Shown: positions 54,180 to 63,970 of the stretch, in pieces
Layout: every line of letters begins with the position of its first letter
Numbering within the stretch: position 1 is the first letter of the stretch
Source: Planococcus sp. PAMC 21323
Lineage (GTDB): Bacteria > Bacillota > Bacilli > Bacillales_A > Planococcaceae
NCBI RefSeq assembly: GCF_000785555.1
Contig: NZ_CP009129.1
Location: 2,666,001-2,730,000 of the forward strand
Direction: 5' to 3'
DNA: 64,000 bases
Notes under the pieces: model-generated
What the model was told of the DNA's origin: nothing
What the model saw: only the letters and a program-made list of their open reading frames with translations
Databases searched by the model: none
Program-made: the position numbers and the translations under genes

Positions 54180-54228
54180 TTATACACCTCATTCCTGTTA
54201 TATATACTCTATACCCATTTCCATAAAA

Positions 54229-54270
54229 AAAGTGTATTTCCCTTTGAATAACCAAAGGGAAATACACTTT
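54229..54270. terminator. Terminator of the opuA/carnitine operon
   Basis: aaagtgtatttccctttg / caaagggaaatacacttt; strong and bidirectional, between opuAC and the cupin gene. Confidence 0.9.
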
Positions 54271-54278
54271 CAACCTAA

Positions 54279-55154
54279 TTACTTACCTAACATTTCATCT
54301 ACTTTGTCTTGATTGTTGTCGATCCATTCTTGTGCAACTTCTTCAGGATCTCCACCTTCTTCAATTTTCACAATCATTTCTTCCACATCATCAATTGTAA
54401 TACTCCAGTTGCTTAAGAACTCATAAGCTTCTGGTGCATTTTCTTTTAATTCGTTGTTTGTGATGACTTCAACTGAAGACGTTTCGAAAAATCCTTTTTC
54501 ATTCGTTAATACTTTCAAGTCATATTTATTAAACATTGTATGTGGTCTCCAGCCGTAAAAGACAACTGGCTCTTCGCTTGCCATCATTTTTTGAGCTTGA
54601 GCTAACATACCACCCTCTGAAGAATTTACTTGAGTCATATCAAATTCATAGGCTTCAAGAATTTCGTTACTTTCAATTGTAGCTCCTGCTCCTGCTTCAA
54701 TTCCGTAAAACTTGTTACCAAATTCAGCTTCGCGACCTTTTAAGTCTTCAACTGAATTGATATCTTCCATATAAGCTGGAACTGTCCAACCTGTTTCACC
54801 ATCTGGGTAACTTACTGAAACACTTGAAATATCATCTTCGTATTTATCAAGATAACTTTGGTGCATCGGTACCCATGCATCCATAAATACATCAAGATCG
54901 CCGCGAGACAAACCAGTGTAAACACTTCCTGCATCCGCACTTGTTTCTTCTACTTCATAACCCATGTCTTTCAAGATTAATCCAGCAACTTTAGTTGGTG
55001 GGACCGTACTCGTCCATGGTGTTACACCGAAAGTGATTGTTTTTTGTTCAGCCTTTTCAGCGTCTCCATTCGCCTCTTCGTTATCAGAACCACATGCTAC
55101 TAAAACTGTTGCGAGCAATGCTATCATTGCTAAGAATAAAAACTTTTTCATCAT
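54279..55154 (-). CDS. opuAC: Glycine betaine/carnitine-type ABC binding lipoprotein
   Basis: 291 residues. Lipobox VLVAC (Cys21). OpuAC-like ligand residues are visible in VTPWTSTVPP, FMDAWVPMH and FYGWRPH, where tryptophans form the cage for trimethylammonium groups. It would bind glycine betaine, or carnitine given the neighbours. Last gene of the operon. Confidence 0.9.
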   Translation of the reverse strand: MMKKFLFLAMIALLATVLVACGSDNEEANGDAEKAEQKTITFGVTPWTSTVPPTKVAGLILKDMGYEVEETSADAGSVYTGLSRGDLDVFMDAWVPMHQSYLDKYEDDISSVSVSYPDGETGWTVPAYMEDINSVEDLKGREAEFGNKFYGIEAGAGATIESNEILEAYEFDMTQVNSSEGGMLAQAQKMMASEEPVVFYGWRPHTMFNKYDLKVLTNEKGFFETSSVEVITNNELKENAPEAYEFLSNWSITIDDVEEMIVKIEEGGDPEEVAQEWIDNNQDKVDEMLGK

Positions 55155-55172
55155 TCATTTCCCCTTTATGTT

Positions 55173-56003
55173 TTATTTTTTTGAAACTAATCCTTGAGTA
55201 ATTCGATCCATCACAATCGCTAAAACAACAATACCTAAACCGCCTGTTAGACCAAGGCCAACGTTTACGGTCGAAATACCTTCAAGAACGACTGAGCCCA
55301 ATCCTGGAGCTCCAATCATAGATGCGATAACTGCCATTGATAGGGCAAGCATCATTGTTTGGTTAATACCGGCCATAATAGAAGGCATAGCCAGTGGCAA
55401 TTGAACTTTATAAAGCAACTGCCATTTCGTTGATCCGAACGCTTTTGATGCTTCTACTACATCTGCTGGAACTTGTAGAATTCCAAGTGTTGTCATACGA
55501 ACTGCTGGTGGCGTAGCAAAAACAAAAGTTGCGATTACTGCTGGAACATTCCCCAGGCCAAATAATAAAATCGCTGGTATTAAATACACAAAACTTGGCA
55601 ATGTCTGCATAAAGTCCAAAATTGGTCGGACGATACTAGCCATCGTTTTATTGGTGGCCGCTAATATCCCAAGTGGAATACCAATAATGACCGATATTAG
55701 CGTAGAAACGATAACAATGGCTACTGTCTGCATTGCTGCTTCCCATAGGTCAACAGATCCTAAATATAAGCTACCTATTAATGCGAATAGCGCCAGTCCT
55801 TTACCTGAAAACTTCCAAGCAATTAGGACAAGAATTAGGACAAGTAATTCCGGAGGAGCTGCGATTAATAAATTTGTTACTCCATCAACAAACGTTCGAA
55901 GACTGTCACTAATGCTGTCAAAAAAATCACCTGTAACTGGCAAAAGCCAATCATCTACAAATCGGTTTGTCCAATCTTCAATGGGTAATGTGAAATAGTT
56001 CAT
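55173..56003 (-). CDS. opuAB: Glycine betaine-type ABC permease
   Basis: 276 residues, about six to seven membrane helices with the EAA loop VEASKAFGSTKWQLLYKVQLP. The start overlaps the end of opuAA by 4 nt (ATGA). Confidence 0.9.
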   Translation of the reverse strand: MNYFTLPIEDWTNRFVDDWLLPVTGDFFDSISDSLRTFVDGVTNLLIAAPPELLVLILVLIAWKFSGKGLALFALIGSLYLGSVDLWEAAMQTVAIVIVSTLISVIIGIPLGILAATNKTMASIVRPILDFMQTLPSFVYLIPAILLFGLGNVPAVIATFVFATPPAVRMTTLGILQVPADVVEASKAFGSTKWQLLYKVQLPLAMPSIMAGINQTMMLALSMAVIASMIGAPGLGSVVLEGISTVNVGLGLTGGLGIVVLAIVMDRITQGLVSKK

Positions 56004-57193
56004 GATGTCGTCACCTCTTCTTTCCCTAAGACTAAGCCGGAAAGAATAGAAACCCGTGATACAATTCCGAGTAATTTTCCGTTCTCAACTACTGCCAGTG
56101 GATATTTCGCTTCGACAGCAACACCAAAGAGGTCATTTAAAGGGGTATCTGGAGCAATCTCATGAATATCTTCTATTAATACCGTTTCAAGTGCCAACTC
56201 TTTTTTATAAGCGTTAATGGCATTATCAATTGTTAGTAATCCTTTGAAATTGTTTTCTTTGTCTACTACAAAGATACTTGAAGCTCCTGCTTCTTCCATC
56301 TTGCGAACAGCTGCTAACGCTCCGCTCTTATCCATCATATGAACCGCAGGCTTTTTCATAACATGAGAAGCCATAAGAACTTTCGAACGATCCACATCTT
56401 TAACAAAGTTCGAAACATATTCATTTGCAGGGTTTTCCAATATTTCATCGGCCGTTCCTACTTGAACAATTTCACCATTTTTCATAATCGCGATACGGTC
56501 TCCTAATTTCAACGCTTCATCTAAGTCATGTGTAATGAACAAAACTGTTTTCCCTAATTTGTTCTGTAGATTTAGCAATTCGTCTTGCATTTCTTTACGA
56601 ATCAATGGATCCAGTGCACTAAATGCTTCATCCATTAACAGAATATCCGAATCATTAGCAAGTGCTCGCGCTAATCCAACACGTTGCTGCATTCCGCCAC
56701 TCAATTCTTTCGGATAACTTTGTTCGTATCCTTGCAAGCCAACATCCTCTATCGACTTTTGAGCGCGCTTATTTCGTTCTTCTTTTTTGACTCCTTGAAT
56801 TTCAAGGCCATAAGCAACATTTTGCAAGACCGTTCGGTGTGGAAATAATCCAAACTGTTGAAATACCATGCCTAGTTTTTTACGTCTTGTTTCAATTAAA
56901 TCGTTCTTGCCCATTTCAACAATATTTTGCCCATCAATCAATACTTCACCTGAAGTCGGCTCAATCAATCGATTTACTAAACGAATCAATGTTGATTTAC
57001 CGCTCCCTGACAATCCCATAATGACGAAGAATTCACCAGCTTCTACTGAAAAAGATGCTTGGTTAACGCCTACTGTCATGCCAGTTTCAGCTAAAATGTC
57101 TTCTTTTTGTTCACCGTTCAGAAGTCTTTTTAACCCCTGTTGTGGATTAGAGCCGAAAATTTTAGTTAGGTTATTCACTTCTATCTTTTTCAT
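56000..57193 (-). CDS. opuAA: Glycine betaine-type ABC ATPase with CBS domains
   Basis: 397 residues. Walker A GLSGSGKSTL, signature LSGGMQQRV and Walker B LLMDEAFSALD are present. Two CBS domains follow from about 275, as in the OpuA/OpuC group where they sense ionic strength. ATG 57193 is 6-7 nt after GAGGAG. It follows the thioesterase gene after 32 nt. Confidence 0.92.
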   Translation of the reverse strand: MKKIEVNNLTKIFGSNPQQGLKRLLNGEQKEDILAETGMTVGVNQASFSVEAGEFFVIMGLSGSGKSTLIRLVNRLIEPTSGEVLIDGQNIVEMGKNDLIETRRKKLGMVFQQFGLFPHRTVLQNVAYGLEIQGVKKEERNKRAQKSIEDVGLQGYEQSYPKELSGGMQQRVGLARALANDSDILLMDEAFSALDPLIRKEMQDELLNLQNKLGKTVLFITHDLDEALKLGDRIAIMKNGEIVQVGTADEILENPANEYVSNFVKDVDRSKVLMASHVMKKPAVHMMDKSGALAAVRKMEEAGASSIFVVDKENNFKGLLTIDNAINAYKKELALETVLIEDIHEIAPDTPLNDLFGVAVEAKYPLAVVENGKLLGIVSRVSILSGLVLGKEEVTTS

Positions 57194-57225
57194 CGACATG
57201 CTCCTCATTATTTTGTTACTGATAA

Positions 57226-57693
57226 TCAACGAAAGCCGATTTTTCTACCTGCTTGTTTGGGTATCGGCAACTCTTTTTGTTTTAGTGCAAGTCTTTCTAT
57301 TATTGTAGCTACCTTTTCTGGAAATGGAGCTGGTTTTCCTTGAGCAGAATCCATGCCCATCCACATTTGCTCACTTGTAGCGACCAATTCGCCAGCTGAG
57401 TTAGTCATTGTCAGGAAGGTATGCAATCTTTTGGCATCGTTATCCAACAACCTTACTTCGATTGCCAAGCTGTCCTGTTCGTGGACTTCTTTTAAATAAC
57501 ATAAATGTGTTTCCAGAGTGAAAATGGTGTAATTGAGCTGATTTCGAACATCTTCAGTCAATCCTAGAAAATCGATAAAGCTGTCTGTCGCTTGACTAAA
57601 TACTTTTGCATAGGCCGCATCGTTCATATGGCCATTGTAATCAACCCATTCACTTTGAACCTTTTCTTCATATAGAAAAGATGATTCCACCAT
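57226..57693 (-). CDS. cdhB: Betainyl-CoA thioesterase-like (CdhB-type, hotdog)
   Basis: 155 residues of the 4-hydroxybenzoyl-CoA-type thioesterase group, with VDYNGHMNDAAYAKVFSQAT. It lies directly between carnitine dehydrogenase and the ABC importer genes. The role proposed here is hydrolysis of betainyl-CoA to glycine betaine and CoA, as for CdhB of Pseudomonas. The function is inferred from context. ATG 57693 follows AAAGGAG. Confidence 0.78.
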   Translation of the reverse strand: MVESSFLYEEKVQSEWVDYNGHMNDAAYAKVFSQATDSFIDFLGLTEDVRNQLNYTIFTLETHLCYLKEVHEQDSLAIEVRLLDNDAKRLHTFLTMTNSAGELVATSEQMWMGMDSAQGKPAPFPEKVATIIERLALKQKELPIPKQAGRKIGFR

Positions 57694-57733
57694 ACCGCTC
57701 ATCTCCTTTATACATATTATTCACAACTGCTAA

Positions 57734-58696
57734 TTATTTTGCCGCTGTTGTTTCTGGCCAATAAGATTCGACCAAATCCAGTAACTCTACTAAGAATTCA
57801 TTGCGTTTGTTTTCTAATTCGGCAATCGTGCTGTCATTTGCATGACTTTCACAGCCCGTTATCACTTTTTCTTTTAGTTCATCTGTTAATTCTGGCGCTT
57901 CGAGCTTGGTCCAAGGCAATTTTAATGCTGGTCCAAATTGCTCGAGCATATGGCGCATTCCTTTTTCGCCACCAGCAAGGTGGAATGTTAGGAACGGTCC
58001 CATTTGAGCCCAACGCAGACCCGCTCCGTAAATAATAGCAGCATCTACTTCTTCTGTAGTAGCAACCCCGTCATTTACTAGGTGCAATGCTTCACGCCAT
58101 AAGGCTTCCATTAACCGGTCCGCCAAGTGACCTTCAATTTCTTTTTGAATGATTAACGGTTTCATACCCACACTTGCGTAGAAGTTTTTAGCGCGTTCTA
58201 CAATATTTGCATCCGTTTTGCTCCCTGCTACCAGTTCAACTAACGGCAATATATATACCGGATTGAACGGATGAGCTACGATCAACCGTTCTGGGTGTTT
58301 TAATCCTTCTTGTAACACACTCGGCATAATTCCTGATGTACTCGACCCAATAATCGCATCTACTTTCGCATATGTGTCAATGCTAGCCAATACAGATTTT
58401 TTCAAGTCTTCTCGTTCCGGTACATTTTCTTGGATTAAATCAGCGTCACTAACCGCTTCTTCAATTGTTGGCATAAAGGTCAGTCGGTTCCGATCTGCGC
58501 CTTCTGCTAATCCAATTTTTTCTAAAGATGGCCATGCTTGATCTAAAGCTTTTTGCGTTCGTTCTTGTGCGCCTTCGGCAGGGTCAAATGCAATCACATC
58601 AAAGCCTTGAGCTAGAAAGCGGGCAATCCAACCATTTCCGATTACGCCCGTACCAACTACGGCTACTTTTTTAAACTGAGATACATGCTCGCTCAT
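57734..58696 (-). CDS. cdhA: L-carnitine 3-dehydrogenase
   Basis: 320 residues of the 3-hydroxyacyl-CoA-dehydrogenase-like fold. NAD site VAVVGTGVIGNGWIARFLAQ (about 11-30), QENVPERED, GSSTSGI, and AHPFNPVYILPLVE fit carnitine dehydrogenases. It oxidises L-carnitine to 3-dehydrocarnitine. Its start overlaps the stop of the BKACE gene by one base (TAATG). Confidence 0.87.
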   Translation of the reverse strand: MSEHVSQFKKVAVVGTGVIGNGWIARFLAQGFDVIAFDPAEGAQERTQKALDQAWPSLEKIGLAEGADRNRLTFMPTIEEAVSDADLIQENVPEREDLKKSVLASIDTYAKVDAIIGSSTSGIMPSVLQEGLKHPERLIVAHPFNPVYILPLVELVAGSKTDANIVERAKNFYASVGMKPLIIQKEIEGHLADRLMEALWREALHLVNDGVATTEEVDAAIIYGAGLRWAQMGPFLTFHLAGGEKGMRHMLEQFGPALKLPWTKLEAPELTDELKEKVITGCESHANDSTIAELENKRNEFLVELLDLVESYWPETTAAK

Positions 58697-59589
58697 TATT
58701 TTCCACCTCCGTAAGGGTTTCGCAAGTTAAAATGAATCCGCGCTTCCTGAGGTGTCATTACTTCGACATTCGCTGCATGTAATTTAGTTACGGCTTGATC
58801 AACCAATTGCTCATTTGTTGCAAAAACGCCTTTTCCTAAATACAGATTGTCTTCAAGTCCTACACGAACGTTCCCACCATGCTGTGCAGCCATTTCCAAA
58901 ATCGGCATTTGCATGCGACCTATACCAAATGCTGACCAGTGAGCGTTTTCGGGAATACGATTTTTCATATACATCATCGTTTCTTCATCTGCTTCAGCTC
59001 CCCACGGGATACCTAGACAAAATTGAAACATTGGATCGCCATCGATCAAACCTTCAGCAATCAATTGTTTTGCAAAACGTAAATGCCCTGTATCAAAACA
59101 CTCTAATTCAGGCTTTACGCCACTTTCTTGTATCAATCTTGCTTGTTCACGTAACCATTCAGTCGGACTCATGTAAACCATATCCCCAAAGTTGACGCTT
59201 CCGCAGTCTAACGTACACATTTCCGGAAGCAAACTGCCCACCGGTTCGTGTCTTTCTTTAGGTGTTTGCATATCTGTTCCTTCGCCACCAGTTGATGGAT
59301 TTGAAAGATTAGGGATAAAGTCTCCGCCCCCTCCTGAAGTGATATTTATAATTACATCGGTTTCAGATTCACGAATTCGTTCGATGATTTCTTTATAGTG
59401 ATCTAAATCATGGCTAATGCCACCTGTTTTTGGATCACGTGCATGAACGTGCGCAACCGTTGCGCCTGCTTTTGCTGATTCAATGGCTGAATCTGCGATT
59501 TCTTTTGGAGTGACAGGAACGTATTTGTTCTTGCCGACTGTGTCACCAGCACCTGTTACTGCTGCTGTTAATAAAACTTTTTGTGTCAT
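58696..59589 (-). CDS. cdhC: BKACE (DUF849) beta-keto acid cleavage enzyme, dehydrocarnitine type
   Basis: 297 residues of the DUF849 family: VAHVHARDPKTGG (zinc His residues), NITSGGGGDFIPN, LDCGSVNFGDMVYMS and VRVGLEDNLYLGKG. These enzymes exchange acetyl-CoA with a beta-keto acid. Beside carnitine dehydrogenase the substrate is most likely 3-dehydrocarnitine, giving acetoacetate and betainyl-CoA. ATG 59589 follows AGGAGAG. Confidence 0.87.
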   Translation of the reverse strand: MTQKVLLTAAVTGAGDTVGKNKYVPVTPKEIADSAIESAKAGATVAHVHARDPKTGGISHDLDHYKEIIERIRESETDVIINITSGGGGDFIPNLSNPSTGGEGTDMQTPKERHEPVGSLLPEMCTLDCGSVNFGDMVYMSPTEWLREQARLIQESGVKPELECFDTGHLRFAKQLIAEGLIDGDPMFQFCLGIPWGAEADEETMMYMKNRIPENAHWSAFGIGRMQMPILEMAAQHGGNVRVGLEDNLYLGKGVFATNEQLVDQAVTKLHAANVEVMTPQEARIHFNLRNPYGGGK

Positions 59590-59683
59590 ATAATCTCTCC
59601 TGCATTTTTTAGACATTTTATTTTTGGAACTCACTTTTAATCCCATATAACCAATTAATTTGTTTTTCTATATTCTAAACTGT

Positions 59684-59697
59684 ACCATCCAGACGGT
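59684..59697. promoter_or_regulatory. Probable operator of the TetR regulator (operon side)
   Basis: ACCATCCAGACGGT is a near-perfect palindrome (5 of 6 arm positions). A related 14-mer lies at 60411-60424, in front of the tetR gene (11 of 14 identical in the best orientation). Confidence 0.6.
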
Positions 59698-59800
59698 TCT
59701 CCTTCAAGGCGGTTTCCACTATAAATGGCCTGAATATTCAGCGTATCCCGCCGTCAGCCCAGTCACTCACTGGGCTCAAGCAATTATAAAAAAAATAAAA

Positions 59801-59835
59801 AAAACGTGTCATTTTGTGTAATGACACGGTTTTTA
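59801..59835 (-). terminator. Terminator after the tetR gene
   Basis: cgtgtcatt / aatgacacg with T-rich sequence on the minus strand. Confidence 0.75.
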
Positions 59836-59836
59836 C

Positions 59837-60373
59837 TTACTCATTTATCCAATTTTTCAATTTCAAATAGATTTCTTTTTTCTTATCTTCTCCTAAATGA
59901 TGGATATCAAAAAGCTCCGATAACCAAATTCCATCTGTTGCTAAACGAATGATTGTTGCTTTTACAGGATCAATTCCATCATCCTCAATTGCAGCTTGCC
60001 ATTCGTTATAAAGATCTCGAATTGGATCCAATAAATCAGAATTTACGGCTTTAGCAGCCAACAGTCCCGCATGCATTTCTTTATTTGGATACGGATTGTT
60101 AAATGTCACGTCAGCGTATGAACTAATCCATTTTCCATTTTCTTGTGTTGACTCTTCTACAGAAGCAGCAATTTTTTCTCGGTAATTTCCTGCTAAATGC
60201 TCAACCATTCCCTTAACTAATGCTTCTTTAGATGGAAAATGATAAAGTAATCCACCTTTACTGACTCCCGCTTCAATCGCCACTGCTTCTAACGTCAAAT
60301 TGAAAATACCACGTTCACTGACGATTTTTGATGCAGCATGAAGAATCTCAATTTTTCTAGTTGCTCTAGCCAT
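59837..60373 (-). CDS. TetR-family transcriptional regulator
   Basis: 178 residues. The N-terminal HTH is LEAVAIEAGVSKGGLLYHFPSK (about 29-50, split by the usual turn), with a typical ligand-binding helical part behind it. It is adjacent to the carnitine operon and probably controls it. ATG 60373 follows AAAGGAG; the ATG two codons earlier is inside the ribosome site region. Confidence 0.88.
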   Translation of the reverse strand: MARATRKIEILHAASKIVSERGIFNLTLEAVAIEAGVSKGGLLYHFPSKEALVKGMVEHLAGNYREKIAASVEESTQENGKWISSYADVTFNNPYPNKEMHAGLLAAKAVNSDLLDPIRDLYNEWQAAIEDDGIDPVKATIIRLATDGIWLSELFDIHHLGEDKKKEIYLKLKNWINE

Positions 60374-60410
60374 ATGCATCTCCTTTGTTGACTGAATTTC
60401 ACTTTACTAT

Positions 60411-60424
60411 ACTCTCTGGACGGT
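60411..60424. promoter_or_regulatory. Probable operator of the TetR regulator (tetR side)
   Basis: ACTCTCTGGACGGT, close in sequence to the operon-side operator. It lies 38 nt upstream of the tetR start. Confidence 0.5.
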
Positions 60425-60533
60425 TTTTTTTCAAATTCCTTTTAGATTATATTTTATTTAAATCCATGTTTACTTGTTACCTTTAGTCCTGTTTCGTACA
60501 TTTTTTCAAGCTTGTTTTGTATATCAATCGAAA

Positions 60534-60571
60534 ACCCCCAGCAATCCTGTCAGTACAGGGTTGCTGGGGGT
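60534..60571 (-). terminator. Strong hairpin, probable terminator
   Basis: acccccagcaatcctgt / acagggttgctgggggt with a 4-nt loop and a T-run on the minus strand. It lies 220 nt past the diguanylate cyclase pseudogene and probably ends its transcript. Confidence 0.7.
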
Positions 60572-60792
60572 TCTATTTAATAAATAAACTCAGATCTTTT
60601 TTCGTTTATCTGCTTTCCTATCTAGTTTATATACCTGTTTTACCATTCTAAAATTTTAATGATCGATGGGTATGTGTTAACTTTTCACTATTAAACTTTT
60701 TCGTAAAAGTACAACTTTTTAAAAAAGAAAGCAACTCTTACTTGAGTCTCTTACCTTCATATATAAGCTAATTGCGATTCATTTAACTTTGA

Positions 60793-62372
60793 TTAATTAG
60801 CGGAAATCGAACTACGGTTTCTTCCTTCGACCTTTGATTTATATAAGGCGGAGTCCGCAAATCCAAAAATTTCGGTCACCGAATTGGTTTGTGCTGGGTA
60901 TTCTGAAATTCCAATCGACACAGTTAAAATTTTATTGGGTATATAGCTGGTTTTTTCAACTTTCCCCCGAATCTTTTCTGCCACCTTAAAAGCACTTAAA
61001 GCATCCGTATCAGGGAGAAGAACAACAAATTCTTCCCCGCACAATAATCATTCTTACGAATAACTGCACAAAGTGTTTCAGCAATCATTTTTAATACTTT
61101 ATCTCCTACTTGATGTCCATACGTATCATTAACGGTCTTGAAGTAATCGATATCTAGCACTAGTAAAGAGAATAACCGACTTTCCGTTGACCAGACACTT
61201 AAAACTTCATCCAGGCTCCTCCGATTCAGCAGTCCTGTCAACGAATCAGTCTGTGCAGAGTGGGTGAGTTGCTGATTGTTTCGTTCAATTGTTTCAAAAG
61301 CCATACTCACACTTTTTGTTAACAGGTCCGCTTCCCGGTTCCAATGAGCTTCTGTAAGAATTTCTTTTTCAGATTGAATAATCGATTTTCCCTCAGCTAA
61401 TCGATTTACTAGGATGCCAAGCCGATTAAAAGGTGCTGCTAACTTTCGTGCGATAAAGATTGATAATAGAAGTAGAAATAGAAATGGCACCAGGGCTCTC
61501 ATCAGTAATTGTTGGAGCTCGCTTTTCAATAAATTCTCAACAAAGGAATATGGGGTCTGCTGCACAATTCCCCATTCTGCTTCTGGCACATAACTATAAG
61601 CTGATAGCATTGAAATACCCATGGCATTCTTAGTAATATCTGTTCCACTTTGTCCCGCTGCTATTTTACGCACCAACGAATGTTCATTAAAGTTTTCGCC
61701 AATTCGCTGGCTTTGCGGATGAAATAGCAGTCTTCCATTGGAGCCAACGACATAATAGTGGGAACCACTAGTATCACTCGCTTCATTATCAAGAATCTGA
61801 TTCAAAGCATTCTCTTTTTGAAGATAAATGGTACCTCCTATTATTCCTCTATAGGTTCCATCTTTCGAATAAATGGGTTGACTCATTAAAATCAGTAGCC
61901 GATTCGAAGGTCCAACATAAGGTTTTGTTAGCATAGGCCTTTGTGCGTCCAACACGTCTTTTGTAACACCAGAGGTTAATGTTGTTCCTTCTAACCCTAT
62001 GCCTCCTGGACTATTAACTCGGATGATACCTGTTTCGTCAATCCACGAAAAGGAATTAAAATATCCACTGCTCACCCTTAAAAGCTCTAAATGCTCCTCG
62101 AGCTCTTGATCCGTCATCTCCTCATTACTTTCCAAAAACTCTACCGTAGATTCTAAATGGGTTCTCATCGAAATAAATAATGAGTCGACAGAATGACTCA
62201 TTTTTTCAGCTTTGGAGTAATTAAGCGCTAAATAAGTCGATGTTAAGGACTCTTTATTCGAATGATACGTCGAAATTGTAAGAATCAAAAGAGTTGATAT
62301 CACAGAGATGGAAATAAGTAAAGATAACAACGTTGCCAAGCTCACTTTGCGAGTAGTAAAAATACTTTTCAT
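60793..62372 (-). pseudogene. Frameshifted diguanylate cyclase with dCache-like sensor
   Basis: The upstream frame (62372 to 60996) gives two membrane helices enclosing a large extracellular Cache-type sensor (about 40-280), a HAMP-like segment, and the start of a GGDEF domain (DSLTGLLNRRSLD, LDIDYFKTVNDTYGHQVGD, I-site RKND). At about 61040 the frame changes: the remaining GGDEF part reads CGEEFVVLLPDTD in another frame down to 60793. Comparison with the family suggests about 10 nt lost next to the catalytic loop. As read it cannot make c-di-GMP, unless the sequence has an error. Confidence 0.8.
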
Positions 62373-63970
62373 TTAATGTACTCCTTAAAAAACTAATCAT
62401 TATATGTATAAATGCGGTAATTCTTCGAGAATGCAAAATAGCATTCAAAGGATTAAGAATAAAAAAATCTTTGTTCCTATGAGTTCAATAGAATCGTTTA
62501 AGTCAACGAGTATAGTTCTTTATTTTCTATTTGTTCATTTTTATGAAATATTTTATACTCTCTAAGAAAAGCTTGTTTTACTATTTCTCACTATTAGTCT
62601 TGGTTTGTACATACGAAAATTCCCTTATGTTTTAAGATAACTATACCATTATTAATCTCAGGTTTTTGGTTACTTTTTGTCGCATATTAAAAAAGAGTTT
62701 AGTAGGAAAGTGAACTTATAGAAAAAAGGTACGCTTTGAGCAACTTCTCTTTTCTCTACATATTTAAAAACTTCCGATAGTCCTGAATATGTTAACTCCC
62801 ATTCATTCCCCCACGTCTTATTTCGAAGAAACTACAACACAACCATTGACTCAGCGCTTGTAGCAATTATCAATAAGGACAATTCATATATGATTTTTTT
62901 ATCTATGAGTTCTCTTTCTTCGGTCGGTATGTCCATATAACCATATGGATCTCCTACAAGCCTCTTGAGATGGCTGCACTTTTTTGATTGTCAACAAAAA
63001 TAATTCGCGTTATTTCACTCCGCAACTTCTTCTAGATGAAATGGCTCTTAATTATCTTCACAACTTTTTTTAGTATCAAGTTAGAATGAAGTTCTTCTTT
63101 TTAAGCATAAAGAACTATAATTACACAATTTTATTCAATAAAATTATAAAAAATAGCTTATTTAAACTCAATAAGAAAATTATAAAAAGATATTTCTGAA
63201 AATTACAGTGTAAAAAGATGTATTAATTTTAAAAAATATAAATAAAATTAAAATTAATGGGTATATAAGCTTTGTAGCACTCAAGCTAAAATGAACAATA
63301 TGGCTCAATTTAGGTGGATGGAGTTTTTTAAAAACTAAAGTTCTTTTCTTGATAGATTCTAAAAATGCAAGGAGATATTAGTCTGGAGTCTCAGCAGAGT
63401 GTTTATGTCGGTAGTGCAATTGCAAACTCCCTTTGCACTTCCGTATCTTCTAAAGCGTTTCTAGAATTACAGGGGGATGCAGTACATTACGACAGATAGA
63501 GAAATCCCCTGGCAATTTCCTCCCTTCGAGGTAAACACCAATTCTCTGCTAAAGTTATTTGCCATCCATTATTTTTTACAAAAAAATACAAATGATGCAA
63601 TATAGAAATGTTTGAGCTAGAAACAACTCAACCGTTGATTCTTTATTTCGCTATTTTTCAGGAGGTTGTCTATTGAAATACAAACATTTTAAAAGTGTAA
63701 TTGAAAATCAACACTAGACATTTAAAAAAAGAGTGCCTGTCTGAGTTTTTGTCGCAGAAGAATTGAATGTCGTGAAAGGCTCAAAAAATCGGGCTTAGCC
63801 AAAGAAGGATTTATTTGTTAGAAGCACTACTCTCGTTTTGAAGAAAGACAACGATTGTTTGACCGAGTGATAAAAGTGAGTCCGCTTTTTCAAGTGATGA
63901 AGCAAAAGAAGTTACTGAATGCTGCAATTCACTAATAAAAAATGAGAACGATTGAAAGGAATTAAAATCA
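62373..63970. other. AT-rich region without a convincing gene
   Basis: About 1.6 kb, very AT-rich from 63100 to 63260. No open frame has a ribosome site plus recognisable protein features. No clear terminator, repeat array or RNA gene. Degraded genes are possible but I cannot name one. Confidence 0.6.

Larger units (their letters stand above)
60374..60792. other. Intergenic region tetR / diguanylate cyclase pseudogene
   Basis: About 420 nt without a gene. It holds the tetR promoter region and operator at its left, and a strong hairpin at 60534-60571. The rest is AT-rich and I see nothing else. Confidence 0.6.
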
